Positions 25,612-35,563 are shown, counted from the first letter of the stretch. The stretch is DNA of 64,000 nucleotides from Pseudomonadota bacterium (GCA_023387815.1 JAEWHK010000026.1:1-64000), one strand, 5' to 3'. Made by a program: numbers and translations. Notes: a model not told the origin generated them from the sequence alone.

Positions 25612-27700
25612 CATTCTGCCCCTGGTTTCTGCCATTGCGTGTGCTGCCACTGCCGTTGCCATTGCCCCCATTGCCATTTCCCACGGGCGTCAGGATGTCA
25701 GGCAGATGCTCGGGCGCCTTATCTTCCGGATTGGCGGGCACATTCTGCGGCACGATAATATCAGGAGATGAATCCTCGGGCGGCTCGTCGGTGTCGATCT
25801 CCAGTACGGGAGCGGCATTGACCTGCGCAGAACGCTGAGGTGACAGCCAGTAGTCAAACACCTTGCGCGCAATCGGTGCCGCAATACTGGCGCCCCACCC
25901 GCCGTTTTCCACAATCAGCGCCACCGCAATTTTCGGTTCCTGGGCCGGCGCAAAACCCATATACAGGGCGTGATCCCACAAATTGCGCTTCAGGTTGCGC
26001 GAGTTGTACTTGGAACCTTTGAGACTGAACACCTGCGCCGTTCCGGTCTTGCCGGCAGACTCGTAGGCGGCGCCGGCAAAACTGCGCTTGGCCGTGCCGC
26101 GCCTGGTCACATCCACCAGCGCATCCTTGACCAGCTTGATGGAGGACTCACTGACCGGAATCTGATAATCCGGCTGCCGAACCGTGGGCGTGACTTTTCT
26201 GGTGATGGGATTTTCCAGTTCGCTGACCAGATGCGGACGAATGTACTTGCCGTCTGCTGCGAGCGTTGACGTGGCCTGCGCCAGTTGCATGATGGTAAAT
26301 GCGTTATAGCCCTGCCCCACAGCAACAGAAATGGTCTCACCGGGAATCCAGCGCTGCTGCTTCGGATCCTTGAAGGCCTTTTTCTTCCATTCGCGTGAAG
26401 GCAGCGTCCCGATTTTTTCGTAATCCAGATCGATACCCGTCTTGCGTCCAAAGCCGAAAAGCATGGAGAAATCATGAAGCGCATCGACGCCGATCAGCGG
26501 ACCAAGGCTGAAGAAATAGGTATCGGACGACACCACGAGCGCACGATGCATATTGGTGGGACCGTAAGCGGCGCCGCCAGCATTACGGAATCGCTGGTTG
26601 CCGTACTCGAAATAACCGGGATCCGGAATCCGCGCATTCGGGTCGCGCACGCCAAGTTTGAGTGCCGCCAGCGCCACAAAGGGTTTGTAGGTTGAACCAA
26701 TGGGGAACGTGCCGGAGACAGGCCGGTCGATCAGCGGATGCTCGGAAGAGTCGGCCAGGCGACGCCAGTTCTCCACATCAATGCCGTCAATGAACAGATT
26801 CGGATCATACGAGGGCGCCGACACATAGGCCAGCACCTGACCATTGCGGGGGTCGATGGCCACCAGTGCACCGCGCTCGGGTTCGCCTTCCTTGACGAAA
26901 CCTTTGTTGTACAGGTCCTCGACCATTTTCTGCAGACCCATATCGATGGACAGGTGCAGCGTTTCGCCGGGGACAGGATCGATGCGCTTGAGTACCTGCA
27001 CCGGCTTGCCCGAAGCGGCCACTTCCACTTCTTCCCAGCCTGTCTTGCCATGCAGCACAGATTCATAACTGGCTTCGATGCCTTTTTTACCAATCACATC
27101 GGTGCCACGGTAATTGCCTTCGACGCCGTCCTGCTCCAGTCGCTCCTGATCTTTCTCGGAAATCCGGCCCACATAGCCCACGACGTGGGCGGCTGACTCG
27201 CCCTGCGGATATTCACGCACCCATCGGGCGCGCAGATTCACATCGGGAAAACGAAAGGAATGCGCGGCAAATACCGCCGCTTCGTCGTCGGTCAGATTGC
27301 CGCGCAGCATGACCGAGGCATAGCGCGTGGTCTGGCCCATGCGGCGCTTGAAGCGACGGATGTCCAGTGGCGTCAGCGGAATGACGGTGCTGATCTGACT
27401 GATGAGCTCATCCAGATTGCTGACCTGTGCCGGCACAATTTCCAGCGTATAGTCACGATAGCTGCGCGCCAGCACAAGACCGTTGCGATCCACGATATCA
27501 CCGCGTCGGGGCGCGATAGGGACAAGTGCAATACGGTTGCGGTCAGCCCTCTCGGCAAGACCCTGGTAGCGCTCAACCTGCAGCACCCATAGCCGGTCAA
27601 TCAGCAGTCCGAAGCAGCCCAGCACGAAAATCAGAGCAACGACAACGCGAAACCGGATTTTTTTTCTTTGTATGGCAGAACGCTTGCGGAATTCGAACAT
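25604..27700 (-). CDS. mrdA: Penicillin-binding protein 2
   Basis: This is the elongation-specific peptidoglycan transpeptidase. An N-terminal anchor (about residues 18-38) is followed by a pedestal domain and the transpeptidase domain, with active-site S336-TYK, SSD at 391-393 and KTGT at 551-554. At 698 aa it is about 60 residues longer than the E. coli enzyme. The extra length is a C-terminal Pro-rich then Gly/Asn-rich tail (GNGNGGNGNGSGSTRNG). It lies between mreD and rodA. Confidence 0.94.
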   Translation of the reverse strand: MFEFRKRSAIQRKKIRFRVVVALIFVLGCFGLLIDRLWVLQVERYQGLAERADRNRIALVPIAPRRGDIVDRNGLVLARSYRDYTLEIVPAQVSNLDELISQISTVIPLTPLDIRRFKRRMGQTTRYASVMLRGNLTDDEAAVFAAHSFRFPDVNLRARWVREYPQGESAAHVVGYVGRISEKDQERLEQDGVEGNYRGTDVIGKKGIEASYESVLHGKTGWEEVEVAASGKPVQVLKRIDPVPGETLHLSIDMGLQKMVEDLYNKGFVKEGEPERGALVAIDPRNGQVLAYVSAPSYDPNLFIDGIDVENWRRLADSSEHPLIDRPVSGTFPIGSTYKPFVALAALKLGVRDPNARIPDPGYFEYGNQRFRNAGGAAYGPTNMHRALVVSSDTYFFSLGPLIGVDALHDFSMLFGFGRKTGIDLDYEKIGTLPSREWKKKAFKDPKQQRWIPGETISVAVGQGYNAFTIMQLAQATSTLAADGKYIRPHLVSELENPITRKVTPTVRQPDYQIPVSESSIKLVKDALVDVTRRGTAKRSFAGAAYESAGKTGTAQVFSLKGSKYNSRNLKRNLWDHALYMGFAPAQEPKIAVALIVENGGWGASIAAPIARKVFDYWLSPQRSAQVNAAPVLEIDTDEPPEDSSPDIIVPQNVPANPEDKAPEHLPDILTPVGNGNGGNGNGSGSTRNGRNQGQNDE

Positions 27701-27713
27701 AGCCCGTTTTCCG

Positions 27714-28250
27714 TCAGTTCAGCGTTTCGTTATCGTCTACGGGGCGCAGCGGCAACTTCAGGATCAGGTCGGCGGCAACCCACATCACACCCGTGATCAG
27801 GCCTGAAAATAACCAGGTCCAGCCGCCCCAGGCGCCCTGCAGCCAGGCGTTGAGCAAATGACTGGGAAACGGTGCCAGGAAAAACACAGGCAGCATTTGC
27901 AGCATCTGGCTGATCCCGCCAAACTGCACCATCCGGCGACGAAAAATCATGGCTCCGAATATCACCAGCACATAGCTGAGAGCGTGATCACCCAGCACAT
28001 TGGCATCATGCACGTCCATGAGCAGGCCGAAAATGACCGCGCTGACCAGCCCCACACCGCGTACCTGCTGCACGCACCAGAACGCCATCACCAGAATCAG
28101 GATATCGGGCGAACCCACCCAGTCACGCCACGGCAGCAGCGACGCCAGCCAGGTCAGCACAATGGTGATCCAGGCATAGATCGGACTGGAACCATAAAAA
28201 TAATTGGTTCGCTGCAAGGGCTCGAGAGCGGTCAGGCTGCGCTTGACCAT
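27714..28250 (-). CDS. mreD: Rod shape-determining protein MreD
   Basis: MreD is an inner-membrane protein of the elongasome. The 178-aa product has about five hydrophobic segments, including ILVMAFWCVQQVRGVGLVSAVIFGLLMDVHD, characteristic of MreD. It starts one base after the mreC stop and is followed 13 bp later by mrdA. Sequence conservation in this family is low; identity rests on the operon position as well as the pattern. Confidence 0.92.
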   Translation of the reverse strand: MVKRSLTALEPLQRTNYFYGSSPIYAWITIVLTWLASLLPWRDWVGSPDILILVMAFWCVQQVRGVGLVSAVIFGLLMDVHDANVLGDHALSYVLVIFGAMIFRRRMVQFGGISQMLQMLPVFFLAPFPSHLLNAWLQGAWGGWTWLFSGLITGVMWVAADLILKLPLRPVDDNETLN

Positions 28251-28251
28251 A

Positions 28252-29160
28252 TCAGTTCACCCGCCGTGACGTAGCGCTATTGCGGTTGGCATCAGAAAGC
28301 GATGCCGGGATATCCGGCAGGTCATCTGTAGGTACCAGCAGAACCAGAAAGTGTCGATACCGCTCGGGATGCGCAGAAGGCACGGCGCGTGCGCGCATGA
28401 ATCCTTCGGCGGAATTACTGTCTACTGCAGCAATTTTGCCCACAGACAGCCCCTGGGGATAAATGCCGCCAATGCCGCTGGTGACCAGATCGTCACCCTC
28501 CTTGATGTCCGAACCCATACCCAGATAACGCACATCCAGTCTGCCGGTCTGCCCGGAACCAAAGGCGATCACTCGCAGGCCGTTACGAAGCACCATCACG
28601 GGCACGGAAATTTTATTGTCAGTAATCAGAGTCGCTTCCGAGGTCATGGGCGTGACACGGCGGATCTGGCCAACGACGCCACCTTCGTCAATAACCGGCA
28701 TGCCGGGACGAATGCCATCGGTGCTGCCTTTGGTCAGCACCAGCGTCTGATTCAGGGGATCGACAGAGGTATAAAGAATTTCCACCGCAACAGAAGGCGT
28801 CTGCACGGTTGTTTTGACGGCAAGCAGGCGTCGCAATTGCGCATTTTCTGCGGCCATTTGCGCGGCGTGTGTGGACAGCTGGGCCAGTTCGATACGCTGG
28901 CGCTGCACGGCGGCGCTTTCCTGCTTGGCAATGGTGACGGCATTGGACCAGTCGTAAACCTGCGTGACCGCATCGCGCGGCCACATGGCGGTTCGCTGAA
29001 ACGGGTACAGCATGACTGAGACAGCCTTGCGCACCGGTTCAATATACCGGGTTTCCGAATCGGCAATCATCAGTGCCACGCAAAAAATGACCAGAAAAAA
29101 AAGTCTGACCTCTGCTGCGGGCCCATGAGTGAAAAAACGTAATGAACTGTTTTGCTGCAT
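28252..29160 (-). CDS. mreC: Rod shape-determining protein MreC
   Basis: MreC is a bitopic protein that links MreB filaments to PBP2 in the periplasm. It has an N-terminal membrane segment (VRLFFLVIFCVALMIAD) and a coiled coil near residues 70-110. The beta-rich periplasmic domain follows (LVLTKGSTDGIRPGMPVID; GQIRRVTP; YLGMGSDIKEGDDLVTSGIGGIYPQGL). Its 302-aa length is normal. It lies 84 bp after mreB in the same operon. Confidence 0.94.
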   Translation of the reverse strand: MQQNSSLRFFTHGPAAEVRLFFLVIFCVALMIADSETRYIEPVRKAVSVMLYPFQRTAMWPRDAVTQVYDWSNAVTIAKQESAAVQRQRIELAQLSTHAAQMAAENAQLRRLLAVKTTVQTPSVAVEILYTSVDPLNQTLVLTKGSTDGIRPGMPVIDEGGVVGQIRRVTPMTSEATLITDNKISVPVMVLRNGLRVIAFGSGQTGRLDVRYLGMGSDIKEGDDLVTSGIGGIYPQGLSVGKIAAVDSNSAEGFMRARAVPSAHPERYRHFLVLLVPTDDLPDIPASLSDANRNSATSRRVN

Positions 29161-29244
29161 ATGGCAACCGTAAACGGGAACGGAAGGATCAGAAAATAAC
29201 AGCAGAAGGCAGGATGCCCGGTGTGCGCGGCATCCTCAGGACGT

Positions 29245-30288
29245 CTAGTCGTCGATGAAAATCTGGCCCAGCTTGTCGATATGTTCCAGCGCTTCACCAC
29301 ATCCGCGCACCACGCAGGTGAGCGGATCATCAGCAACCACGACCGGAATACCGGTTTCTTCCTGCAGCAGGCGATCCAGATCCTTGAGCAAGGCACCACC
29401 GCCGGTCAGGGCGATACCCTTGTCGGTAATATCGGCACCCAGCTCAGGCGGGGTTTGTTCCAGCGCAATCTTGACGGCCGAAACGATCTGGTTGAGCGGA
29501 TCGGTCAGGGCTTCCAGGATTTCGTTGGAAGAGACTGTGAAGCTGCGTGGTACCCCTTCCGAGAGGTTACGACCCTTCACTTCCATTTCACGAACTTCGG
29601 TGCCAGGGAACGCTGAACCGATATTCTTCTTGATCGCTTCGGCAGTAGGTTCACCAATCAGCATGCCATAGTTGCGGCGGATGTAATTCATGATGGCTTC
29701 GTCGAACTTGTCGCCACCGACTCTTACGGACCCCTTGTAAACCATGCCGCCCAGTGAAATCACGGCCACTTCGGTGGTACCACCCCCGATATCCACGACC
29801 ATGGAGCCGCTGGCATCAGACACGTTCAGGCCCGCGCCAATCGCGGCGGCCATAGGTTCCTCGACCAGAAATACCTGGCGAGCACCCGCGCCCTGCGCAG
29901 ATTCGCGAATAACCCGGCGCTCAACCTGCGTGGAGCCGCAGGGTACGCAGACGATGATTCGGGGGCTCATGGTGAACAGACTGCGGGGATGCACAATGCG
30001 GATGAACTGGCGCAGCATCTGTTCGGTTACGGAATAGTCGGCAATCACGCCGTCTTTCATGGGACGGATGGCTTCGATATTTCCGGGGACTCGTCCGAGC
30101 ATCTGTTTGGCTGCGTGACCAACGGCCTGGATAATCTGGCGGCCATTGGATCCACCTTCTGTACGAATGGCAACCACAGAGGGTTCATCGAGCACAATGC
30201 CTTTGCCGCGAACGTAAATCAGCGTGTTGGCCGTGCCCAGATCGATGGCCATATCGGTGGATAAAAAACTTCTTAGAAATCCGAACAT
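29245..30288 (-). CDS. mreB: Actin-like rod shape protein MreB
   Basis: MreB filaments organise lateral wall synthesis. The 347-aa protein carries the actin-fold nucleotide motifs: DLGTANTLIYVRGKG near the start, VDIGGGTTEVAVISLGG in the middle and LTGGGALLKDLD late. It also has the amphipathic start MFGFLRSF used for membrane binding. It is the first gene of mreBCD-mrdA-rodA and is divergent from gatC, with 225 bp between the two start codons. Confidence 0.96.
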   Translation of the reverse strand: MFGFLRSFLSTDMAIDLGTANTLIYVRGKGIVLDEPSVVAIRTEGGSNGRQIIQAVGHAAKQMLGRVPGNIEAIRPMKDGVIADYSVTEQMLRQFIRIVHPRSLFTMSPRIIVCVPCGSTQVERRVIRESAQGAGARQVFLVEEPMAAAIGAGLNVSDASGSMVVDIGGGTTEVAVISLGGMVYKGSVRVGGDKFDEAIMNYIRRNYGMLIGEPTAEAIKKNIGSAFPGTEVREMEVKGRNLSEGVPRSFTVSSNEILEALTDPLNQIVSAVKIALEQTPPELGADITDKGIALTGGGALLKDLDRLLQEETGIPVVVADDPLTCVVRGCGEALEHIDKLGQIFIDD

Positions 30289-30384
30289 AATCGCTCAGTT
30301 TAAAAATTGGGTCAGAGGGAGGTTCTGCGGAGCGCAAAAGGGCTCAACGCATGTGTTTGAACGTGAGAACACGTAATCATAACG

Positions 30385-30390
30385 TATAAT
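30385..30390 (+). promoter_or_regulatory. Candidate -10 box for gatCAB
   Basis: A perfect TATAAT lies 123 bases upstream of the gatC start. The best -35 candidate, TTGAAC at 30357, is too far away (22-base spacer), so the assignment is tentative. The mreB promoter must be in the same divergent interval on the other strand. Confidence 0.4.
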
Positions 30391-30513
30391 CAGTCTTTGA
30401 TCGCGCGATTTATTGTTTTTTCAGTCGGTTTTTTCCAACTGCTGACGCTTTTTTTTGACATGTCTCGCGCGGTGCTGCCAGCAACTCAATCAATTTTCCA
30501 GACCCAAGCGTTT

Positions 30514-30822
30514 ATGCCCCTAACCGAAAACGACGTGACCCGCATTGCGCGACTCTCCCGGCTCGAACTGGATCCGGCAGAAAAGACTCAGGCCCTCACA
30601 GATCTGAACAGTATTCTTGGCCTTATCGAAAGGCTGCAGGCGGTCGATACCAAAGGCGTCGAACCTTTGGCACACCCTCTGTCTGCCATTCAGGATATCG
30701 CGCTTCGCCTGCGTGAAGACCAGGTCACTGAAACGCCGTCCGAGACGACCCGCACCCAGCTTATGGCCAATGCCCCCGCGCAGGAAGACGGCCTGTTCCT
30801 AGTACCCAAAGTAATCGAGTAA
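30514..30822 (+). CDS. gatC: Asp-tRNA(Asn)/Glu-tRNA(Gln) amidotransferase subunit C
   Basis: GatC is the small subunit that stabilises GatA in the GatCAB complex. The 102-aa product starts MPLTENDVTRIARLSRLEL, the family N-terminus, which sets the start at 30514 although the frame is open upstream. The pattern continues with ALTDLNSILGLIERLQAVDTKGVEP and ends with the typical LFLVPKVIE. It is followed by gatA after two bases. Confidence 0.95.
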   Translation: MPLTENDVTRIARLSRLELDPAEKTQALTDLNSILGLIERLQAVDTKGVEPLAHPLSAIQDIALRLREDQVTETPSETTRTQLMANAPAQEDGLFLVPKVIE

Positions 30823-30824
30823 CC

Positions 30825-32345
30825 ATGACCGATATCTCCAGTTTCAGTCTTTCCGGACTGCGCAAGGCGCTGGACGGCAAGCAGGTCAGTGCCGTCGAAC
30901 TGGCCGAAGCCGCGCTCAATCGCGCCGGCCAGCTCTCCACCCTGAATGCCTTCCTGCATATCGACCCCGAACTGACGCTCGCCCAGGCGCGCCTGGCCGA
31001 CGAACGCATCGCCAAAGGCGACGTGCATCCCCTGACCGGCATCCCCATTGCCCACAAAGACGTTTTTGTGACGCGCAACTGGCGTACCACGGCGGGCAGC
31101 CTGATGCTCAAGGACTACGTGAGTCCTTTCGACGCAACGGTTGTGACCCATCTGGCCAACGCCGGCGCCGTCAATATCGGCAAACTCAACTGCGATGAAT
31201 TTGCCATGGGATCCGGCAACGAAAACTCGGCTTTCGGCGTCTGTCGCAACCCCTGGGATCCCCAGGCGGTGCCTGGCGGCTCCTCCGGTGGTTCCGCTGT
31301 TGCCGTGGCGGCGGGCATTGTCCCTATCGCCACCGGTACCGATACCGGCGGTTCGGTGCGCCAGCCGGCAGCCCTTTGCGGTGTCAGCGGCATCAAGCCC
31401 ACTTACGGTACGGTGTCGCGCTTTGGCATGGTCGCTTTCGGTTCCAGTCTTGATCAGGCCGGTCCGCTGGCCCGCAGTGCCAAAGATCTGGTCACGGTCC
31501 TGGACACCATCAGTGGCTTTGACCCCATGGATTCCACCAGTCTGGAAGACTGCCTTGGAACGGCCAATAAAGTGGGCCGGGTACAACAGGCATTTGAACA
31601 GGCCAGTGCCGCATGCCGCGAAGGCGGCGCCCGCCCCTTGCAGGGTCTGCGTATTGGCGTGCCGCGCGAATATTTTGGTTCAGGTCTGAACAGTGAGGTG
31701 GCTGCCGCCATTGAAGCCGCTGTGGCAGAACTGGAAAAACTGGGCGCAACCCGCGTCGACATTTCCCTGCCCAACACCGAACTGGCCATTCCCGCCTATT
31801 ACGTGATTGCGCCCGCCGAAGCGTCGAGCAACCTGTCGCGTTATGACGGGGTACGCTACGGACATCGTGCATCTGCCTACAGCAATATCGAAGAAATGAT
31901 CAGCCGTTCACGCGCCGAAGGTTTTGGTGCCGAGGTGCAGCGTCGCATTCTGATCGGCTCTTATGTGCTGTCCCAAGGCTATTACGACGCCTATTATCTG
32001 CAGGCCCAGCGCATTCGCCGCCTGATCGTCGATGATTTCCAGAAAGCATTGCGCGAGCAGTGTGACCTCATCGTCGGACCAGTCACCCCTGGCGTTGCCA
32101 AGAATATCGGTGACAATAACGACGACCCCACGTCCGACTATCTGGCCGATATCTATACACTGGGTGTCAGCCTGGCCGGCCTGCCCGCCATGTCTGTACC
32201 TTGCGGCTTTGGCAATAACGGCACCCGTCCGATTGGCCTGCATCTCATTGGCAATTATTTTGACGAAGGCCGTCTGCTGGCGGTCGCCGATTGCTTCCAG
32301 CAGCACACCGACTGGCACACACGTACACCGGATATTCAATCATGA
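30825..32345 (+). CDS. gatA: Glutamyl-tRNA(Gln) amidotransferase subunit A
   Basis: GatA is the amidase-signature subunit that releases ammonia from glutamine for transamidation of misacylated tRNA. The catalytic triad is visible as Lys78 (AHKD), Ser153 (GGSSGGS) and Ser177 (GTDTGGSVRQP). The 506-aa length is slightly long for the family. It is the middle gene of gatCAB, overlapping gatB by four bases. Confidence 0.96.
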   Translation: MTDISSFSLSGLRKALDGKQVSAVELAEAALNRAGQLSTLNAFLHIDPELTLAQARLADERIAKGDVHPLTGIPIAHKDVFVTRNWRTTAGSLMLKDYVSPFDATVVTHLANAGAVNIGKLNCDEFAMGSGNENSAFGVCRNPWDPQAVPGGSSGGSAVAVAAGIVPIATGTDTGGSVRQPAALCGVSGIKPTYGTVSRFGMVAFGSSLDQAGPLARSAKDLVTVLDTISGFDPMDSTSLEDCLGTANKVGRVQQAFEQASAACREGGARPLQGLRIGVPREYFGSGLNSEVAAAIEAAVAELEKLGATRVDISLPNTELAIPAYYVIAPAEASSNLSRYDGVRYGHRASAYSNIEEMISRSRAEGFGAEVQRRILIGSYVLSQGYYDAYYLQAQRIRRLIVDDFQKALREQCDLIVGPVTPGVAKNIGDNNDDPTSDYLADIYTLGVSLAGLPAMSVPCGFGNNGTRPIGLHLIGNYFDEGRLLAVADCFQQHTDWHTRTPDIQS

Positions 32346-33799
32346 AGTGGGAAATCGTTATCGGACTGGAAACCCATACCCAGTTGTCTACCCAATCCAA
32401 AATTTTTTCGGGCAGCAGCACCGCGTTCGGCGCTGCGCCCAATACGCAGGCCAACTGCATTGACCTGGCACTGCCCGGCAGCCTGCCGGTGATGAACCGC
32501 GGCGCCGTGGATCGTGCCATCCGCTTCGGTCTGGCCGTGGGCGGAACGGTCTCTCCCCGCTCTATCTTTGCCCGCAAAAATTACTTCTATCCTGATCTTC
32601 CCAAAAACTACCAGATCACGCAGTTTGAGATCCCGGTCGTTGTCGGAGGAAAAATCCGCTTTTTTGTTGGCGATCAGGAAAAAACCGTCAACCTGACGCG
32701 TGCCCATCTGGAAGAGGATGCAGGCAAATCACTGCACGACAGTTTCAAGGGCCCGCAAGGCGAACCCGCTACCGGCATCGACCTGAATCGTACCGGCACG
32801 CCGCTACTTGAGATCGTCTCCGAACCCGAAATGCGTTCTGCCGCTGAAGCTGTGGAATATGCCAGAGCCCTGCACGGACTGGTGGTCTGGCTGGGCATTT
32901 GTGACGGCAACATGCAGGAAGGCTCATTCCGCTGCGATGCCAACGTCTCTGTTCGCCCCGTCGGCCAGAAAGAATTCGGCACCCGCACCGAGATCAAGAA
33001 TGTCAACTCCTTCCGATTCCTGGAACGCGCCATTCTGTTTGAAGCCCGCCGCCAGATTGAAGTGCTGGAAGACGGCGGTACCATTGTTCAGGAAACCCGG
33101 CTGTACGACGATGTGAACGATGAAACCCGCAGCATGCGTACCAAGGAAGACGCACACGATTACCGCTACTTCCCTGATCCCGATCTGCCACCACTGATCA
33201 TCAGTCATGAATGGATTGAAAAGGTTCGTGCCGATATGCCGCAATTGCCGGCAGAGCGTCGCGAACGCTACGAAACCGAACTGGGGCTGCCGGCTTACGA
33301 TGCCTCGCAGCTCACGCTCACCCGTGGTGTCTCCGACTTTTTCGATGCCACCATGGCGAATCTGACACCTGCGCAGGCCAAGCTGGCTTCCAACTGGATC
33401 ATGGGCGAATTGGCAGCTTCACTCAACCGGGAAGAACGCGATATCGCTGACAGTCCGGTTTCACCACAGGGCCTGGCGGCATTGATTCAGCGCATCGCCG
33501 ATGGCACGCTGTCGAACAAAACCGGACGGGAAGTGTTTGCGGCGATGTGGGCTGGTGAACATGACAGTAACGTGGACGCCATTATCGAGGCGCGTGGACT
33601 CAAACAGGTCAGCGACACGGGTGCCATCGGCGCCCTGATCGACGAGGTACTGGCTGCGCATCCGGCCATTGTGGAAGAATACCGTGCCGGCAAGCAGAAA
33701 GCGTTCAACTCTCTGGTCGGACAGGTCATGAAGGCCGGCAAGGGCAAGGTCAACCCTGCTCAGGTCAACCAGCTGCTGAAAGAGAAACTGGGCGGATAG
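32342..33799 (+). CDS. gatB: Asp/Glu-tRNA amidotransferase subunit B
   Basis: GatB binds the misacylated tRNA and activates it with ATP. It starts at the ATG overlapping the gatA stop (MKWEIVIGLETHTQL); the frame is open further upstream but inside gatA. The 485-aa product contains DLNRTGTPLLEIVSEP, the MQEGSFRCDANVSVR signature and a helical tail domain (VDAIIEARGLKQVSDTGAI) that contacts tRNA. The presence of gatCAB implies indirect charging of Gln-tRNA and/or Asn-tRNA in this organism. Confidence 0.96.
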   Translation: MKWEIVIGLETHTQLSTQSKIFSGSSTAFGAAPNTQANCIDLALPGSLPVMNRGAVDRAIRFGLAVGGTVSPRSIFARKNYFYPDLPKNYQITQFEIPVVVGGKIRFFVGDQEKTVNLTRAHLEEDAGKSLHDSFKGPQGEPATGIDLNRTGTPLLEIVSEPEMRSAAEAVEYARALHGLVVWLGICDGNMQEGSFRCDANVSVRPVGQKEFGTRTEIKNVNSFRFLERAILFEARRQIEVLEDGGTIVQETRLYDDVNDETRSMRTKEDAHDYRYFPDPDLPPLIISHEWIEKVRADMPQLPAERRERYETELGLPAYDASQLTLTRGVSDFFDATMANLTPAQAKLASNWIMGELAASLNREERDIADSPVSPQGLAALIQRIADGTLSNKTGREVFAAMWAGEHDSNVDAIIEARGLKQVSDTGAIGALIDEVLAAHPAIVEEYRAGKQKAFNSLVGQVMKAGKGKVNPAQVNQLLKEKLGG

Positions 33800-33831
33800 T
33801 TCGTAAGAAAAAGCAGCCTGCGGAAGAAAAA

Positions 33832-33852
33832 GCAGCCCGGAAAACGGGCTGC
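33832..33852 (-). terminator. Rho-independent terminator after pyrE
   Basis: There is a perfect 8-bp GC-rich stem, GCAGCCCG / CGGGCTGC, with a five-base loop. On the minus strand it is followed by TTTTTCTTCC, and 10 bases later by a second GCTGCTTTTTC unit. It therefore ends pyrE transcripts. It may also stop gatB transcripts from the other side, where the tail is less T-rich. Confidence 0.8.
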
Positions 33853-33950
33853 AATCGAATGGGGCTGCACTTGGATGGGTCAGGCAATAAACTGCGAAAT
33901 ATCAGCCTAAGATTCAATGCCCAATGGTTCAGTGGTCAAGGATTGGCCAT

Positions 33951-34622
33951 TTACCCTTGAACGCCATACTTCTCGCGATACGCCGCAACAGAAGACTGAT
34001 GCTCGGCAAAACTGCTGTCCTCATTCAACAGCTGCATAATGTCATTCAGTGACGCGATGCTGATCACGGGCATGCCGTATTTCTGCTGAACATCCTGAAC
34101 CGCCGAATGGGCAGACAAGGCATCATCAGCCCCGGCGCGTTCCATGCGATCCATGGCTATCAGTACGGCAGCAGGCGTTGCACCCGCCGCAAGAATGATA
34201 TCTACGGACTCTCGCACAGAGGTCCCTGCGGTAATCACATCATCAATAATCACCACCCGACCTTCTAACGGCGCACCCACCAGCGTGCCGCCCTCACCAT
34301 GGGCCTTGGCTTCTTTTCGATTGAACGCGAAAGGTACGTCCCGGGCCCCTTCCTTGCGATCGGCGAGCGCAATTGCGGTAGCGGCAGCCAGCGGAATTCC
34401 CTTGTAGGCAGGTCCGAAAAGCATATCGAAATCCAGACCGGAATCCAGCAGTGCCTGCGCGTAAAAGCGACCAAGCTCACCCACGGACTTTCCTGAATTG
34501 AATAGGCCGGCATTGAAAAAATAGGGGCTGAGGCGACCCGACTTTACCTTGAACTGCCCGAAACGCAAGACCCCTTGCTGGGTGGCGAAACGGACAAAAT
34601 CCAGACGGTTCTGAGATGACAT
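33951..34622 (-). CDS. pyrE: Orotate phosphoribosyltransferase
   Basis: PyrE joins orotate to PRPP to make OMP in pyrimidine synthesis. The PRPP-binding motif VVIIDDVITAGTS is at residues 123-135. The start at 34622 (MSSQNRLDFVRFA) is chosen because AGGAAA lies just upstream; the open frame extends to 34667 without support. The 223-aa length is typical. A LysR gene ends 41 bp upstream on the same strand. Confidence 0.95.
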   Translation of the reverse strand: MSSQNRLDFVRFATQQGVLRFGQFKVKSGRLSPYFFNAGLFNSGKSVGELGRFYAQALLDSGLDFDMLFGPAYKGIPLAAATAIALADRKEGARDVPFAFNRKEAKAHGEGGTLVGAPLEGRVVIIDDVITAGTSVRESVDIILAAGATPAAVLIAMDRMERAGADDALSAHSAVQDVQQKYGMPVISIASLNDIMQLLNEDSSFAEHQSSVAAYREKYGVQG

Positions 34623-34663
34623 GATTTTCCTGCTGAAATAACGAAGATTGAGTGACCCCGCCA

Positions 34664-35563
34664 TCATAAAGCAAGCGCGGGCTGCAAGGCCATTGCCTCC
34701 GCAAAAAAATCGATAAAGCTACGCACCTTGCCTGTCTGATACTGGCGACTGATATAACTGGCATAAATATCCAGGGGCGGGCTTTCGTAATCAGGCAACA
34801 ACTGCACAAGGCGTCCCTGTCTGATATCGTCTTCTACCGTCCATTCGGGCAGCATGGCGACGCCCAATCCGGCGCAGACCAGCTTGCGGCTGAGCGTAGT
34901 ATCGCTCACCTTCATGAGGCTCTGCGGACGAATAGTCACCTGCCCTTCAGGTCCTCGCAGTTCATAATCATTGCGATCGCGATAATTCGGCATGACGGCG
35001 CCATAGTGGTCAAGTTCTGTCACGCTGTCGGGCCAGCCTGCACGATCCACATAAGTCGGGCTGGAAACCAGAACCAGACGGACCTGTCCGATTCTGCGAA
35101 CAATCAGTTGCGGCTCGGGATCATGCGTCACGCGGATGGCCAGATCCATGCCGGTTTCGGCGAGCTCCACCTTGCTGTTGGTCAAATACAGATCCAGCAC
35201 CACGCCAGGATAACGGGACTGATACGCCACCAGCAGGTTGGCGATACGGTCACTGGCGAACCATACCGGCGCCGTAACACGCAGCGTGCCTTTGGGTTCA
35301 TCAGCGCCTTCGCCGACAGCCGCTTCTGCCTGGTCCAGAATATCCATGGCATAAATACACTTGTCATAATACTGCTGCCCCGCCTCTGTCAGGCTCAGTC
35401 TGCGACTGGTTCGATGCAGCAGTCGGGCGCCCAGATGCTGTTCCAAATGCATGACGTGTTTGCTTGCCATCGGGCTGGATAAACCAAGATTTCGTGCCGC
35501 GGCGACAAAACTGCCCGCGCGCACCACTTCACAGAACACTTTAATACTCAGCAAGGTATCCAC
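34664..35563 (-). CDS. LysR-family transcriptional regulator
   Basis: This 299-aa LysR regulator has an N-terminal winged helix (residues about 1-60, FVAAARNLGLSSPMASKHVMHLEQHLGARLLHRTSR) and a substrate-binding domain of the CrgA/DsdC-like type. The start is GTG with GGAG six bases upstream. It is divergent from a DoxX gene, and the 275-bp gap contains two TTTCC-GGAAA palindromes. The DoxX and dioxygenase genes are therefore its most likely targets. The inducer is unknown. Confidence 0.9.
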   Translation of the reverse strand: MDTLLSIKVFCEVVRAGSFVAAARNLGLSSPMASKHVMHLEQHLGARLLHRTSRRLSLTEAGQQYYDKCIYAMDILDQAEAAVGEGADEPKGTLRVTAPVWFASDRIANLLVAYQSRYPGVVLDLYLTNSKVELAETGMDLAIRVTHDPEPQLIVRRIGQVRLVLVSSPTYVDRAGWPDSVTELDHYGAVMPNYRDRNDYELRGPEGQVTIRPQSLMKVSDTTLSRKLVCAGLGVAMLPEWTVEDDIRQGRLVQLLPDYESPPLDIYASYISRQYQTGKVRSFIDFFAEAMALQPALAL

